From assembly GCF_000215955.2 (NCBI RefSeq), contig NZ_AFNV02000014.1, positions 45,079-109,078 on the forward strand: a stretch of 64,000 bases of DNA, in the 5' to 3' direction. The notes under the pieces are model-generated. The model did no database searches, had not been told where the DNA came from, and saw only the letters and a program-made list of their open reading frames with translations. The stretch comes from Salinisphaera shabanensis E1L3A (GTDB lineage Bacteria; Pseudomonadota; Gammaproteobacteria; Nevskiales; Salinisphaeraceae). The translations under genes were made by a program, and so were the position numbers. Positions 1-9,015 of the stretch are shown piece by piece. Position 1 is the stretch's first letter, and the number at the start of each line of letters is the position of its first letter.

Positions 1-256
1 CGGCCACAATGGCGTGAATCCCGCGCTCGCGTGCCGCCGTGGCCAGATCGGGGCTGGCATCGACGCCCAGCACATCGGCACCACGTTCTACGAGCGTATG
101 GCTCAATACGCCGTCGCCACAACCCAGATCGAGGATTCGCTCGCCCGGCCTGGGATCGAGCAAATCGACGAGCGGCGCCGCCAGATCGGCCACAAAGCGC
201 GCATCGCGCGCGTAGTCGGCCGCATTCCAGCCACCCGGCGTATCGCCGCTTGGCAT
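1..256 (-). CDS. class I SAM-dependent methyltransferase, C-terminus cut by window edge
   Basis: Reading from the ATG at 256 gives an open frame to the window edge, about 85 codons. It carries a glycine-rich SAM-binding motif I (ILDLGCGDG, about residues 41-49) followed by the acidic residue of motif II (VLGVDAS). This fold transfers a methyl group from S-adenosylmethionine; the substrate cannot be told. The start lies 11 bases after the leuC stop, so it is almost certainly cotranscribed with leuC. In pseudomonads a similar methyltransferase sits inside the leuC-leuD-leuB cluster, but after leuD. Here it follows leuC directly, so leuD must be further on or elsewhere. Confidence 0.8.
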   Translation of the reverse strand, partial: MPSGDTPGGWNAADYARDARFVADLAAPLVDLLDPRPGERILDLGCGDGVLSHTLVERGADVLGVDASPDLATAARERGIHAIVA

Positions 257-267
257 AACAGAGCCGC

Positions 268-1677
268 TCACTGGGCGATGCCCAACTCGCGGATATCAAC
301 GAAGTGTCCATAGACCGCCGCCGCAGCAGCCATCGCCGGGCTGACCAGATGGGTACGTCCACCCTTGCCCTGGCGCCCTTCGAAGTTACGGTTCGAGGTC
401 GACGCGCAGCGCTCTCCCGGCAACAGGTTGTCGTCGTTCATACCCAGGCACATGGAACAGCCGGCATCCCGCCACTCGAAGCCGGCGGCCTTGAAGATCT
501 GATCCAAGCCCTCTTTTTCGGCCTGCTGCTTCACCAAACCGGAACCCGGCACCACCATCGCCAGTTCGATGTTCGGGGCGACCTTGCGGCCCTTGAGGTA
601 TTCCGCCGCCACGCGCAGGTCTTCGATACGCGCGTTGGTACAGGAACCGAGAAATATCTTGTCGAGCATGATCTCGGTCATCGGTACGCCCGGCGTGAGA
701 TCCATGTATTCGAGCGCGGCACGCCAGCCCTCCGCCTGATTCTCGTTGGCCGCATGTTCCGGGGCCGGCACACGGTCGGTCACCGGGCCCACCATTTCCG
801 GCGACGTGCCCCAGGTGACCTGGGGTGCGATATCGGCGGCGTCGAGGACCACGACCTCGTCGTATTCGGCCCCCTCATCGGAAACCAGCGTGCGCCAGTA
901 CTTCTCGGCGCGGTCCCATTGCTCGCCTTCCGGGGCATAGGTCCGGCCGCGCATGTATTCGATCGTAGTGTCGTCCACGGCGACCATGCCGGCGCGCGCG
1001 CCCGCTTCGATGGACATATTGCAGATCGTCATCCGCCCTTCCATCGACAAGGCACGCACGGCTTCGCCGCCGTATTCGATCACGTAGCCGGTGCCACCGG
1101 CGGTGCCGATCTTGCCGATGATGGCCAGCATAATGTCCTTGGCGGAAATGCCCGGCGCCACCTGGCCATCGACGCGCACCAGCATGGTCTTCGAGCGCGA
1201 TTGCGGCAGCGTCTGCGTGGCCAGTACATGTTCGACTTCCGAGGTGCCGATACCAAAGGCCAAGGCACCGAACGCGCCGTGGGTCGCGGTGTGCGAATCA
1301 CCGCACACGATCGTCATACCCGGCTGGGTCGCACCCTGCTCCGGTCCGATGATATGCACGATGCCTTGACGCGGATCGCCGAGGCCGAACAGCCGAATGC
1401 CATGCTCGTTGCAGTTCTTAAGCAAAGCATCGACCTGGGCGCGTGAAATGCTGTCGGCGATGCCGCCGTCGCGATTGATGGTGGGCACGTTGTGATCGGG
1501 CACGGCGAGATTGGCATTTACACGCCAGACCGGCCGGCCGGCCAACTCTAAACCTTCGAAAGCCTGCGGCGACGTGACTTCATGGACCATGTGGCGGTCG
1601 ATATAAAGCAGGCCGTTGCCGTCTTCTTCGCGAACCAGGTGTTCGTTGTAGAGTTTTTCGTAAAGCGTCTGTGCCAT
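268..1677 (-). CDS. leuC: 3-isopropylmalate dehydratase large subunit
   Basis: LeuC isomerises 2-isopropylmalate to 3-isopropylmalate with the small subunit LeuD, the second step of leucine biosynthesis, in the cytosol. The protein of 469 residues has the usual family length. It shows the aconitase-type 4Fe-4S ligands: one cysteine in [13 protein letters not shown] and two in CSMCLGMN. The start MAQTLYEKL matches the family; an upstream in-frame ATG would add 14 unrelated residues. It is divergent from a LysR-type regulator, and the two share a short regulatory region. A methyltransferase gene follows after 11 bases. Confidence 0.97.
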   Translation of the reverse strand: MAQTLYEKLYNEHLVREEDGNGLLYIDRHMVHEVTSPQAFEGLELAGRPVWRVNANLAVPDHNVPTINRDGGIADSISRAQVDALLKNCNEHGIRLFGLGDPRQGIVHIIGPEQGATQPGMTIVCGDSHTATHGAFGALAFGIGTSEVEHVLATQTLPQSRSKTMLVRVDGQVAPGISAKDIMLAIIGKIGTAGGTGYVIEYGGEAVRALSMEGRMTICNMSIEAGARAGMVAVDDTTIEYMRGRTYAPEGEQWDRAEKYWRTLVSDEGAEYDEVVVLDAADIAPQVTWGTSPEMVGPVTDRVPAPEHAANENQAEGWRAALEYMDLTPGVPMTEIMLDKIFLGSCTNARIEDLRVAAEYLKGRKVAPNIELAMVVPGSGLVKQQAEKEGLDQIFKAAGFEWRDAGCSMCLGMNDDNLLPGERCASTSNRNFEGRQGKGGRTHLVSPAMAAAAAVYGHFVDIRELGIAQ

Positions 1678-1741
1678 GACTCGCTCCGGATCTGGGAATG
1701 GCGCAGAGGTTAAGCGCACCGCGCGAATTACTCAAATGAAT

Positions 1742-1769
1742 CTTTTGGATATAATCGATTACCTTTTGG
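1742..1769. promoter_or_regulatory. candidate LysR operator between leuC and the regulator gene
   Basis: The divergent intergenic region holds two direct copies of CTTTTGG at 1742-1748 and 1763-1769, exactly 21 bp apart (two helical turns). Between them is a perfect 10-bp palindrome TAATCGATTA (1752-1761). Such a layout between a LysR-type gene and its divergent target is typical of an operator. Binding is inference. Confidence 0.45.
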
Positions 1770-1784
1770 CAATAGTCATGCAGC

Positions 1785-2672
1785 ATGCAAACCGAAGCGA
1801 TCCGGGCCTTCGTTACCGTCTGTGACCGGGGTTCTTTTCAAGCCGCAGCGGAAACGCTGCACCTGAGTCAGCCGACGATCAGCAAACGCCTTGCCGCGCT
1901 GGAAACACGGCTCGGCCACGATCTGTTCGACCGCGTCGGACGCGGCGTGGCGCTCACCGAGGCCGGGCATGCCTACCTGCCCCATGCCCGCGAGCTGCTT
2001 GCGGTGGTGCAGGACGGCCGACGCGCGCTGGATAATCTGGACGCCGACACCGGCGGACCGTTGCGCCTTGCGTTATCGCACCACGTCGGCCTCCACCGCA
2101 TGCCCGAGGTACTGCGCGCCTATATCGCGCGCTACCCCAAAGTCGCGCCGGAAATCGTGTTCGTGGATTCGGAAGCGGCCTGTCGCAGTGTACTTAACGG
2201 CGAGCGCGAACTGGCCGTGATCACACTGCCGAGCCCGGCGCCCCCAGGCCTCGTCGAAGACTGCATCTGGGCCGATCCCATGAGCATTTTCGTGGGCCGC
2301 GATCACGCACTGGCCACTGCCGGGACGATCGACGTGGCCGATCTGGCGGCTTACCCGGCGGTTCTGCCGCCGGTGGAAAGCTATACCTACGCCATCATTG
2401 CGGATGCGCTGGGCCAGAGCGGGCTGGAGATCGAGCCGCGTATGACCAGCCACTATCTGGAGACACTGCGCATGCTCGCGGGCGTGGGCATTGGCTGGAC
2501 CGTGCTGCCCACGTCAATGCAACATCCCGAACTGACGCGGGTCGAGTTACCGGACGTTGTGATCGAACGCCGGCTGGGCGCGATACGTCACCCGCGCCGC
2601 AGCCTGTCAAACGCGGCGCGCGCCCTGCTGACCATGCTGGACGCGCTTCGCGAGCCCAAAGCGCCCGCCTAG
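1785..2672 (+). CDS. LysR-family transcriptional regulator, divergent from leuC
   Basis: The 295-residue product has a typical LysR layout: an N-terminal winged helix-turn-helix (residues 1-60, with AAAETLHLSQPTISKRLAAL) and a periplasmic-binding-protein-like effector domain from about residue 88. Length is normal. The chosen ATG gives MQTEAIRAFVTV, which matches the family; the ATG 7 bases upstream is out of frame. It probably controls leuC, because the two genes share a 107-bp divergent spacer containing direct repeats and a palindrome. Its stop codon overlaps that of the convergent TPR gene within one CTAG. The effector is unknown, though a leucine-pathway intermediate is likely. Confidence 0.93.
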   Translation: MQTEAIRAFVTVCDRGSFQAAAETLHLSQPTISKRLAALETRLGHDLFDRVGRGVALTEAGHAYLPHARELLAVVQDGRRALDNLDADTGGPLRLALSHHVGLHRMPEVLRAYIARYPKVAPEIVFVDSEAACRSVLNGERELAVITLPSPAPPGLVEDCIWADPMSIFVGRDHALATAGTIDVADLAAYPAVLPPVESYTYAIIADALGQSGLEIEPRMTSHYLETLRMLAGVGIGWTVLPTSMQHPELTRVELPDVVIERRLGAIRHPRRSLSNAARALLTMLDALREPKAPA

Positions 2673-4150
2673 CTTTCGCGAACGATACGCCAGCCGCCGT
2701 CCTCGCGTACCAGCGTCACGCGCTTGCGTTCACGATCTTCGTACGTACTGGACTTGTAGTGCTGGTTGAAGCTTGCCTGTGCGCGATCGTCGCCCAGCAG
2801 ACTCACCTGGATATCGCTGATCTCGACCCGGATCCAGGCCGGGCCCTTGACGGCCTGATCACGCGACTTGGCCCAGGCGGTCAGGCTGGTACCGCCCTTC
2901 GGCTGATAGTTATCGCTGTATGCATTCAGGTAGCGACGCACATTCTGTGAAGACCAGGCCTCGGCCCAGTCCTCAAGCGCCTGCTCGACGGCCTGACGCG
3001 CCTGTGCCTGGCTTTCTGCCTGCATCTGCGCGGGTGCGGAACCGGCGGACGCATTCGCATTCTCGGTGCCGGCCGTCTGCGCCGGCGGTGCTTCGGATGC
3101 CGTGTCGGCCGGGTTCGGCGCCGGCGCGTCGTCAGCCGGCGGCGCTTCGCTCACCGTCTGGCTGTCCACGCTTTCGGTCTGGGTCGGCGACGTGGCGGCA
3201 ACCGTGAAGTCCACCGCGTCTGCATCACCCTCGCGCAGGATCTGCCAGCCGTCGCCGGTTTCCTGCATCAGCAATGTCTTGGACTCGCGATCCTGATAGG
3301 TATTCGACTTGTAGCGCTGGGTAAACTTGACCAGCGCCTGTTCGCCGCGCCGATCGATCTGCGTATCGCTCAAGGTGACGTCGATACGTGCGGGACCGCT
3401 CACACGAGCGCGCCGCTGCGCGGCCCACGCCGAACGGCTCATGCCGTCGTCCGGCACGAAGTCCGGGCTGTACATCGATAGATAGCCGTCGACGTCTTGT
3501 GCCGACCAGACTTTGGCCCAGCTCTGGAGCGTGGATTGCGGCGTGCTCGTGTCGACTTCGACCGGTGTCTTCGCGCGTGCGGTGACGTTGGGAACGGCCG
3601 GCGGCGTCGGCTTGCCGGATTTTGCCGAACCTGCACTCATGCCGCCGCCGATGAATTCGGCCAGCTGCTGGCTTTTCGCGCGGGCGATCGCGTTGTCGCT
3701 TTCCAGTTCGCCCGCGCGTGCATAGGCGCCCTGGGCCATCGCCACGTAGATATCGCCCAGATTCTCCTGGGCCGGACCATGCTGCGGATTGATCTCGACG
3801 GCTTTCTCCAGCGCCGCCTGGGCGCCTTCGAGATCGTTGTTGCGGGCACGCAGCACGCCGAGATTGTTCCAGGCCTCGGCCATTTCGGGATTGTCTGCAA
3901 CCAAGGCGTTGAACGCATCCAGCGCCGCAGCGGTATCACCGCTACGCGCCAGGGCCAGCCCTTTCAGAAAACGCGCCTCGGCGTTGTTCGGCGTCTTGGC
4001 GAGCACTGCGTTAAGTTGTTGTACCGCGCTCGAATAATCGTTGCGAGACAAGGCATCGCGTGCCGAATCCATATCCGCATGAGCCACGCCGCCCGACAGT
4101 GCGGCAACGATAAGGGCCGTAGCGGCCGTGGTCTTGATTCTGATGGTCAT
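2669..4150 (-). CDS. periplasmic TPR protein with two tandem NTF2-like (Cds6-type) domains
   Basis: The 493-residue product begins with a Sec signal peptide (hydrophobic stretch to about residue 23, cleavage near AHA-D). Residues 26-135 hold three TPR repeats (for example AEAWNNLGVLRARNNDLEGA). Two homologous NTF2/SnoaL-like domains follow, at about 205-310 and 385-493. Each contains the pattern W-S-x-Q-[DN]-V, Y-x-P or Y-x-D, and K-S-x-T-Y-x-[DE]-R. This C-terminal domain is known from some L,D-transpeptidases with TPRs, but no catalytic YkuD domain is present. A proline- and alanine-rich linker separates the two copies. A role in envelope scaffolding is inferred. Confidence 0.85.
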   Translation of the reverse strand: MTIRIKTTAATALIVAALSGGVAHADMDSARDALSRNDYSSAVQQLNAVLAKTPNNAEARFLKGLALARSGDTAAALDAFNALVADNPEMAEAWNNLGVLRARNNDLEGAQAALEKAVEINPQHGPAQENLGDIYVAMAQGAYARAGELESDNAIARAKSQQLAEFIGGGMSAGSAKSGKPTPPAVPNVTARAKTPVEVDTSTPQSTLQSWAKVWSAQDVDGYLSMYSPDFVPDDGMSRSAWAAQRRARVSGPARIDVTLSDTQIDRRGEQALVKFTQRYKSNTYQDRESKTLLMQETGDGWQILREGDADAVDFTVAATSPTQTESVDSQTVSEAPPADDAPAPNPADTASEAPPAQTAGTENANASAGSAPAQMQAESQAQARQAVEQALEDWAEAWSSQNVRRYLNAYSDNYQPKGGTSLTAWAKSRDQAVKGPAWIRVEISDIQVSLLGDDRAQASFNQHYKSSTYEDRERKRVTLVREDGGWRIVRES

Positions 4151-4188
4151 CGGAACGAAATCCCCCGAGCGAGTTCTGTTGCGTTCGT

Positions 4189-4217
4189 ATTATGCCGTTT
4201 AGTCATTGCGTTGCCAG
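4189..4217 (-). promoter_or_regulatory. candidate sigma-70 promoter for the TPR protein gene
   Basis: On the minus strand CTGGCA (4212-4217) and CATAAT (4189-4194) are separated by 17 bp, matching 4/6 and 5/6 of consensus. They lie about 40 bp before the ATG. Confidence 0.45.
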
Positions 4218-4231
4218 ACAAACATAGCCTT

Positions 4232-5332
4232 TCAAGCGCGTTCTGATGCGATCGGCGCCAGACCACTGGCCACGTCGGCATTCTGGGCGCGATGGCGCAG
4301 GGCGTGATCGAGCAGCACGAGCGCGAGCATGGCCTCGGCAATCGGTGTCGCCCGCAGGCCGACACAAGGATCGTGTCGGCCCGTGGTGCGCATCTGTGTG
4401 GCCTGGCCGCTGGTATCGATCGTGTCACCGGGAATGATGATGCTCGACGTCGGCTTGAGCGCCATGCTCGCGCGAATCGTCTGGCCACTGGAAATCCCGC
4501 CCTGAATACCGCCGGAATGATTGCTGGCAAATCCGTCCGGCGACATTTCATCGCGATGCTGCGAGCCGCGCTGGTTCACCACCGCAAAGCCGTCGCCGAT
4601 TTCCACCCCCTTGACGGCATTGATGCTCATCAACGCCTTGGCGATCTCGGCGTCGAGGCGGTCGAATACCGGCTCGCCCCAGCCCGGAGGCACGCCGGTG
4701 GCGATGACGTTGATCCGCGCGCCGATCGAGTCGCCGTCTTTTCGCAGCGCGTTGATATAGTTTTCCAGCTCTTCAAGACGTTCTGACTCGGCACAGAAGA
4801 ACGGGTTGTGGTTGGCCGCATCGAGATCCGTACAGGCCAGTTCGAGCGGCCCCATGGCCGCGAGATACCCCTGGATACGCACCCCGAAACGCTCGGCGAG
4901 CACCTTGCGCGCTATCGCCCCGGCCGCGACGCGCGTGGCAGTTTCGCGTGCCGAGGAACGTCCACCGCCGCGATAGTCGCGGATGCCGTATTTCTGTAGA
5001 TAGGCGTAGTCGGCGTGATTGGGCCGGAACACGTCCTTGATCTTGGAATAGTCGCGCGAGCGCTGATCGGTGTTTTCGATGATCAGCCCGATCGGCGTGC
5101 CCGTGGTCTTGCCTTCGAAGACGCCGGATACGATCCGCGCGCGATCGTCTTCGCGGCGCTGCGTCACATAGCGGGAGGTTCCGGGCTTGCGCCGGTCCAG
5201 TTCGACCTGGAGATCGTCTTCACTGATTTCGATGCCGGGTGGACAGCCGTCGACGATGCAGCCGATCGCCGGCCCGTGACTTTCGCCAAAGGTCGTGACC
5301 GTGAATCGTTCGCCCCAGGTATTGCCTGCCAT
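4232..5332 (-). CDS. aroC: chorismate synthase
   Basis: AroC makes chorismate from 5-enolpyruvylshikimate 3-phosphate with reduced FMN, the last shikimate-pathway step, in the cytosol. The 366 residues match the family. The N-terminus [20 protein letters not shown] and the signatures [16 protein letters not shown] and [14 protein letters not shown], which line the active site, are intact. The ATG at 5332 is the family start; a longer frame adds 30 unrelated residues. It lies 22 bp downstream of prmB, the order known from enterobacteria, so the two are probably one operon. Confidence 0.98.
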   Translation of the reverse strand: MAGNTWGERFTVTTFGESHGPAIGCIVDGCPPGIEISEDDLQVELDRRKPGTSRYVTQRREDDRARIVSGVFEGKTTGTPIGLIIENTDQRSRDYSKIKDVFRPNHADYAYLQKYGIRDYRGGGRSSARETATRVAAGAIARKVLAERFGVRIQGYLAAMGPLELACTDLDAANHNPFFCAESERLEELENYINALRKDGDSIGARINVIATGVPPGWGEPVFDRLDAEIAKALMSINAVKGVEIGDGFAVVNQRGSQHRDEMSPDGFASNHSGGIQGGISSGQTIRASMALKPTSSIIIPGDTIDTSGQATQMRTTGRHDPCVGLRATPIAEAMLALVLLDHALRHRAQNADVASGLAPIASERA

Positions 5333-5354
5333 AAGTCTTAGCTCGTCGAAAAAA

Positions 5355-6290
5355 CTACTGCGCGGTCGCGGCCTGTGCATCCACCCAGGCGTCGAGATCT
5401 TGTGCCTCCAGAACGCCGACACCCAAGCCGCCGCGCTCGAGTTCCACCCACGTTATCGGCAGGTCCGGGTAAGTCTGCTCCAGGACAAAGGCGCTGTAAC
5501 CGACTTCCAGCACCAGCAGCCCATCTTCGCTGAGATAGTTGCGGGCGTCGAACAAAAGCCGTGCGACCAGGGAGAGATCGTCACTGTCACCATGAAAGGC
5601 GAAACCGGGTTCGTGCCGATATTCCGGTGCCAGGCCCGACCATTCATCCCGCGTGACATACGGCGGATTGGTCACGATCAGGTCGAAACGCTGTTCAGGA
5701 AGCCCATCGAACAGATCGGCCTTCACATACTCCACCTGGGGCCCGATATCGTGCTTGTCACTATTGATCCGCGCGACATCCAGCGCATCGCTACTGGCAT
5801 CAGTAGCCACAACACGTGCTTCTGGGAAGGCCAGTGCACAGGCAATCGCGATCGCGCCGCTGCCCGTACACAAATCGAGGATCGAAAGCGGCTCGCGATG
5901 CCCGAGCCAGGGCTGAAATTCGGTTTCGACGAGCTCCGCAATCGGCGAGCGCGGCACGATCACCCGTTCGTCGACAAAGAATTCGAGACCGGCGAACCAG
6001 GCTTTCTGCGTAATGTAGGCCGCAGGCCGGCGTGTTTCGATGCGGCGATGAATAATTTCGATAACCGCATCGCGCTCGGCAAAGGTGAGCGTGCTGTCCA
6101 GATAGACGTCTGGCAGCGTCGCATCCAGCCCCAGTGTGTCGAGCACCAGATGGGCGGCCTCGTCCACAGCGTTGTCGCTACCGTGGCCGAACGCCAACTC
6201 CGACGCGGCGAAGCGCGATGCGCCCCAACGGATATAGTCCAGCACGCGCGTGAGCGTGGCAGCGATGTCGGTGTTGTCGTGGTGGGTCAT
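5355..6290 (-). CDS. prmB: ribosomal protein L3 glutamine methyltransferase
   Basis: PrmB methylates a glutamine of ribosomal protein L3. The 311-residue product has the N-terminal helical domain of PrmB/PrmC proteins, SAM motif I ([13 protein letters not shown]) and the NPPY motif (IVTNPPYV) that holds the glutamine amide. The residues after NPPY read VTRDEW, resembling PrmB (V-D-x-E) rather than PrmC, and the position before aroC supports PrmB. It is divergent from psd. Confidence 0.93.
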   Translation of the reverse strand: MTHHDNTDIAATLTRVLDYIRWGASRFAASELAFGHGSDNAVDEAAHLVLDTLGLDATLPDVYLDSTLTFAERDAVIEIIHRRIETRRPAAYITQKAWFAGLEFFVDERVIVPRSPIAELVETEFQPWLGHREPLSILDLCTGSGAIAIACALAFPEARVVATDASSDALDVARINSDKHDIGPQVEYVKADLFDGLPEQRFDLIVTNPPYVTRDEWSGLAPEYRHEPGFAFHGDSDDLSLVARLLFDARNYLSEDGLLVLEVGYSAFVLEQTYPDLPITWVELERGGLGVGVLEAQDLDAWVDAQAATAQ

Positions 6291-6464
6291 ACCTGCCTGT
6301 ATATAGCCTGAAAACAGCCGTTACCCGGCCTGCCGGGCATTCGACCGATACGCGATCGTGGCGGCGCCAAGCGCCGTGTCGCGCAAGGATAAACCACATC
6401 TGTACTTTGCGCGGATGCAAAGCGACGCTACGCTGCGCGCATCCACTGATTCACGATATTCCGA

Positions 6465-7361
6465 ATGGCTTCATCGAACCCGGCAAGCGCGGGTGACCGC
6501 CTGTTTGCCGCCATGCTGTGGCTATTGCCCACCCGCGCAATCTCGCGCGCAGCCCATGCGCTGGCGCGCGCACGAATGCCCTGGCTGAAACAAAGTCTGA
6601 TCAACGCGTTCATGCGGCTTTATCCTGGCATCGATATGAGCGAAGCGGCCCAGCCCGACCCCAGCGCCTATTCGAGCTTCAACGCTTTTTTCACTCGCGC
6701 ACTGACGCCTGAAGCGAGGCCCATGCCTGACGACCGCGAACGTATCGTGTCGCCGGTCGACGGTACGCTGGGCGCTTTTGGCGATGCCCGTAGCGGCATG
6801 ATCTGCCAGACCAAGGGCATGGCCTACGATCTGCGTACGCTCGTGGGCGGCAGCGAAGCCTGGTCCGCCGCTTTTCTGGGCGGACGCTATGCGACCTTCT
6901 ATCTCGCCCCGTCCAACTATCATCGCGTACATATGCCGCTGGACGGCTGTGTGCGCGAGATGCGCTATGTGCCCGGCCGGCTGTTCGGGGTGAATCCGCG
7001 CTGTGTCCGCGCTATTCCGCGCCTGTTCGCGCGCAACGAGCGGCTGGTCACGATGTTCGATACCGCGGTCGGGCCCATGGCCATGGTCCTGGTCGGCGCC
7101 TTCATCGTGGGCGGCATCCATACCCGGTGGGCCGGCCAGATCTGTCCGCCGCATCGACGCACGCCACGCAACGAGAGCTTCATCGATGCAACCCTGGAGA
7201 ACGCCTACTATGCACGCGGCGAGGAAATGGGCCGCTTCTCGATCGGCTCCAGTGTAATCCTGCTATTCGGCCCAGGCGCGTTGGGTTGGGAAAACGAGCT
7301 GTTCAACGGCCAGCCCGTCAAGCTGGGCGATTCGATCGCACGTTTGGGCAACGGCGCCTGA
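6465..7361 (+). CDS. psd: phosphatidylserine decarboxylase proenzyme
   Basis: Psd converts phosphatidylserine to phosphatidylethanolamine at the inner membrane. The 298-residue proenzyme cleaves itself to form a pyruvoyl group. The cleavage motif here is I-G-S-S (residues 260-263) in place of the usual L-G-S-T/S, so the cut is expected between Gly261 and Ser262. The catalytic surroundings SPVDG and NYHRVHMP, with the conserved histidines, are present. The start MASSNPAS is the only good ATG. A hairpin-prone stretch with GGATGC and GCATCC arms (6413-6444) precedes it. It converges with epmA, 8 bp apart. Confidence 0.96.
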   Translation: MASSNPASAGDRLFAAMLWLLPTRAISRAAHALARARMPWLKQSLINAFMRLYPGIDMSEAAQPDPSAYSSFNAFFTRALTPEARPMPDDRERIVSPVDGTLGAFGDARSGMICQTKGMAYDLRTLVGGSEAWSAAFLGGRYATFYLAPSNYHRVHMPLDGCVREMRYVPGRLFGVNPRCVRAIPRLFARNERLVTMFDTAVGPMAMVLVGAFIVGGIHTRWAGQICPPHRRTPRNESFIDATLENAYYARGEEMGRFSIGSSVILLFGPGALGWENELFNGQPVKLGDSIARLGNGA

Positions 7362-7369
7362 AATAGCGG

Positions 7370-8314
7370 CTAGCGACGCGGCCAATCAAAAGCCAGTGCG
7401 TCGCCGATGCCGTCGAACCCGCAGATCAGCGCGAGTAGTCGGTCCACGCCGAGCGCCACCCCGGCGCTTGCCGGCATGCCCGCCTGCATTGCATTCAAAA
7501 GGCGCTCATCCAGGCCGGTTTGCGCTACACCGGCCTCGGTGCGCAGGCGCTGCTCGCGCTGCATGCGATCGCGTGCGATCGCCGCGTCCGTAAGTTCCTC
7601 GGCGCCATTGGCCAATTCCACGCCCTGCCAGAACCATTCGAAGCGGCGGGCGATACCCGCGCGTTCGGAGTCGCTCGCCACGAGTACGGCATCGTCATTC
7701 GGAAAATCGACGACGCACACGGGCCCTTGCCGGCCAAGCGTGGGTTGGACCGCCAGACTCATGATCAGATCGAGCCAGAAGGCGCGATCGTCGTCGTCAG
7801 CAGCTTGCGCGGGTGCGAGCTGCCGTCGACGCGCCCAGTCGGCCAAGACGGCGCCTTCGCTTTCGATCGGATCAATGCCGGTCACGGATTCAAACACCGC
7901 GCGGTATTCGCAAACCGGTGCGCAGGCAACGCCGGCAACCGCTTCGACCAGATCTCGAGTCTCGGCCACGATATCCATCATGCTCGCCTGTGGCCGATAC
8001 CACTCAAGCATCCAGAATTCGGGGTTATGCCAGCGCCCGGCTTCGCCCGCGCGAAACACGGGCCCCAATTGATAGATCGCGCCCATGTCGGCGGCGAGCA
8101 ACCGTTTGAGCGCATGTTCGGGCGAAGGCACGAGATAGCCATCGACCCCGACCGCCATGCTGGCCAGCCCGCGTTCGGCCGGTGCGGCACTGGCGATCAG
8201 CGGCGTACTCACTTCCAGCACTTCGCGGCGCGCCATGAAGCTGCGGATGTCGCCAAGCAGCCGGGCACGGCGTTCGAGCGTTGCCCGCTTGGCCCGCGGG
8301 CGCCAATCGGTCAT
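7370..8314 (-). CDS. epmA: elongation factor P--(R)-beta-lysine ligase
   Basis: EpmA (PoxA, GenX) is a truncated lysyl-tRNA-synthetase-like enzyme that attaches (R)-beta-lysine to EF-P instead of to tRNA. The 314-residue product is a bare class II synthetase core without an anticodon-binding domain. Motif 2 is FRAGEAGRWHNPEFWMLEWYR, shortened here to its key residues FRxGE and EFxMLEWYR. Motif 3 is GVALGVDRLLAL. The ATG at 8314 is preferred to a GTG two codons earlier, because TAAGG lies 8 nt upstream of the ATG. It follows efp by 40 bp on the same strand, and epmB lies just beyond, so enzyme and substrate are encoded together. Confidence 0.96.
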   Translation of the reverse strand: MTDWRPRAKRATLERRARLLGDIRSFMARREVLEVSTPLIASAAPAERGLASMAVGVDGYLVPSPEHALKRLLAADMGAIYQLGPVFRAGEAGRWHNPEFWMLEWYRPQASMMDIVAETRDLVEAVAGVACAPVCEYRAVFESVTGIDPIESEGAVLADWARRRQLAPAQAADDDDRAFWLDLIMSLAVQPTLGRQGPVCVVDFPNDDAVLVASDSERAGIARRFEWFWQGVELANGAEELTDAAIARDRMQREQRLRTEAGVAQTGLDERLLNAMQAGMPASAGVALGVDRLLALICGFDGIGDALAFDWPRR

Positions 8315-8354
8315 CTCCACGACCTTACGAGGCTAGGCCACGCGCGATAAACGC

Positions 8355-8927
8355 TTAGCCTTCGTTGGCGCGCGAGACATACTCGCCCTTGCGCGTATCG
8401 ACCTTCAGCGTTTCGCCCTCTTCGATGAACAAGGGCACACGCACCACCGCGCCGGTTTCCAGCGTGGCCGGCTTGCCGCCGCCGCCCGACGTATCACCGC
8501 GCACGCCGGGATCGGTTTCGGTCACGGTCAGGGTCACGAAATTCGGCGGATCGACCTGCAACGGCGTACCGTTCCAGAGCGTCACGCTGCAGGTGTCCTG
8601 GGCCTTGAGCCACTTGGTGGCATCGCCAACCGCGGCTTCACTGGCCTGATACTGCTCGAAGGTGTTCGGCTCCATGAAGTGCCAGAACTCGCCGTCGTGA
8701 TAGAGATACTGCAGGTCGACGTCCATGACGTCGGCGGCTTCCACGCTATCGCCCGACTTGAAGGTCCGTTCGATGACGCGGTTGGTTTTCAGGTTGCGAA
8801 TCTTGACGCGATTGAACGCCTGACCCTTGCCGGGTTTCACGAACTCGTTCTCGACAATGGCGCACGGGTCGCCGTCGAGAATGATCTTGAGCCCGCCCTT
8901 GAACTGGTTGGTATTGAAGGTCGCCAT
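8355..8927 (-). CDS. efp: translation elongation factor P
   Basis: EF-P enters the ribosomal E site and rescues ribosomes stalled at proline runs. The 190-residue product has three beta-barrel domains. Its loop PGKGQAF places a lysine at residue 34, the position lysylated in Escherichia coli EF-P, which agrees with epmA and epmB next door. The start [12 protein letters not shown] is the family start; a longer frame would add 11 unrelated residues. The C-terminal signature (about 150-170) runs through [15 protein letters not shown]. It is divergent from epmB. Confidence 0.98.
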   Translation of the reverse strand: MATFNTNQFKGGLKIILDGDPCAIVENEFVKPGKGQAFNRVKIRNLKTNRVIERTFKSGDSVEAADVMDVDLQYLYHDGEFWHFMEPNTFEQYQASEAAVGDATKWLKAQDTCSVTLWNGTPLQVDPPNFVTLTVTETDPGVRGDTSGGGGKPATLETGAVVRVPLFIEEGETLKVDTRKGEYVSRANEG

Positions 8928-8979
8928 AAAAGCTTGTTTCTGATTGGTTGAAAACCGCACGCCTCATAGGCGCGGCCGG

Positions 8980-9008
8980 TTGGCGCAGCGCGGGTGGCGC
9001 TCTACACT
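8980..9008 (+). promoter_or_regulatory. candidate promoter for epmB, giving a leaderless or near-leaderless mRNA
   Basis: TTGGCG (8980-8985) and TACACT (9003-9008) are 17 bp apart. The ATG of epmB begins only 8 nt after the -10 box, and no Shine-Dalgarno sequence is visible before it. If the promoter is real the mRNA would begin at or next to the start codon. Confidence 0.3.
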
Positions 9009-9015
9009 GGTCGCC

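Noticed and set aside
304..1446. 380-codon open frame antisense to leuC
   Set aside because: Shadow of leuC in GC-rich DNA; rich in His and Arg, no ribosome binding site, no recognisable family.
3497..4246. 249-codon frame opposite the TPR gene
   Set aside because: Antisense shadow without initiation signals.
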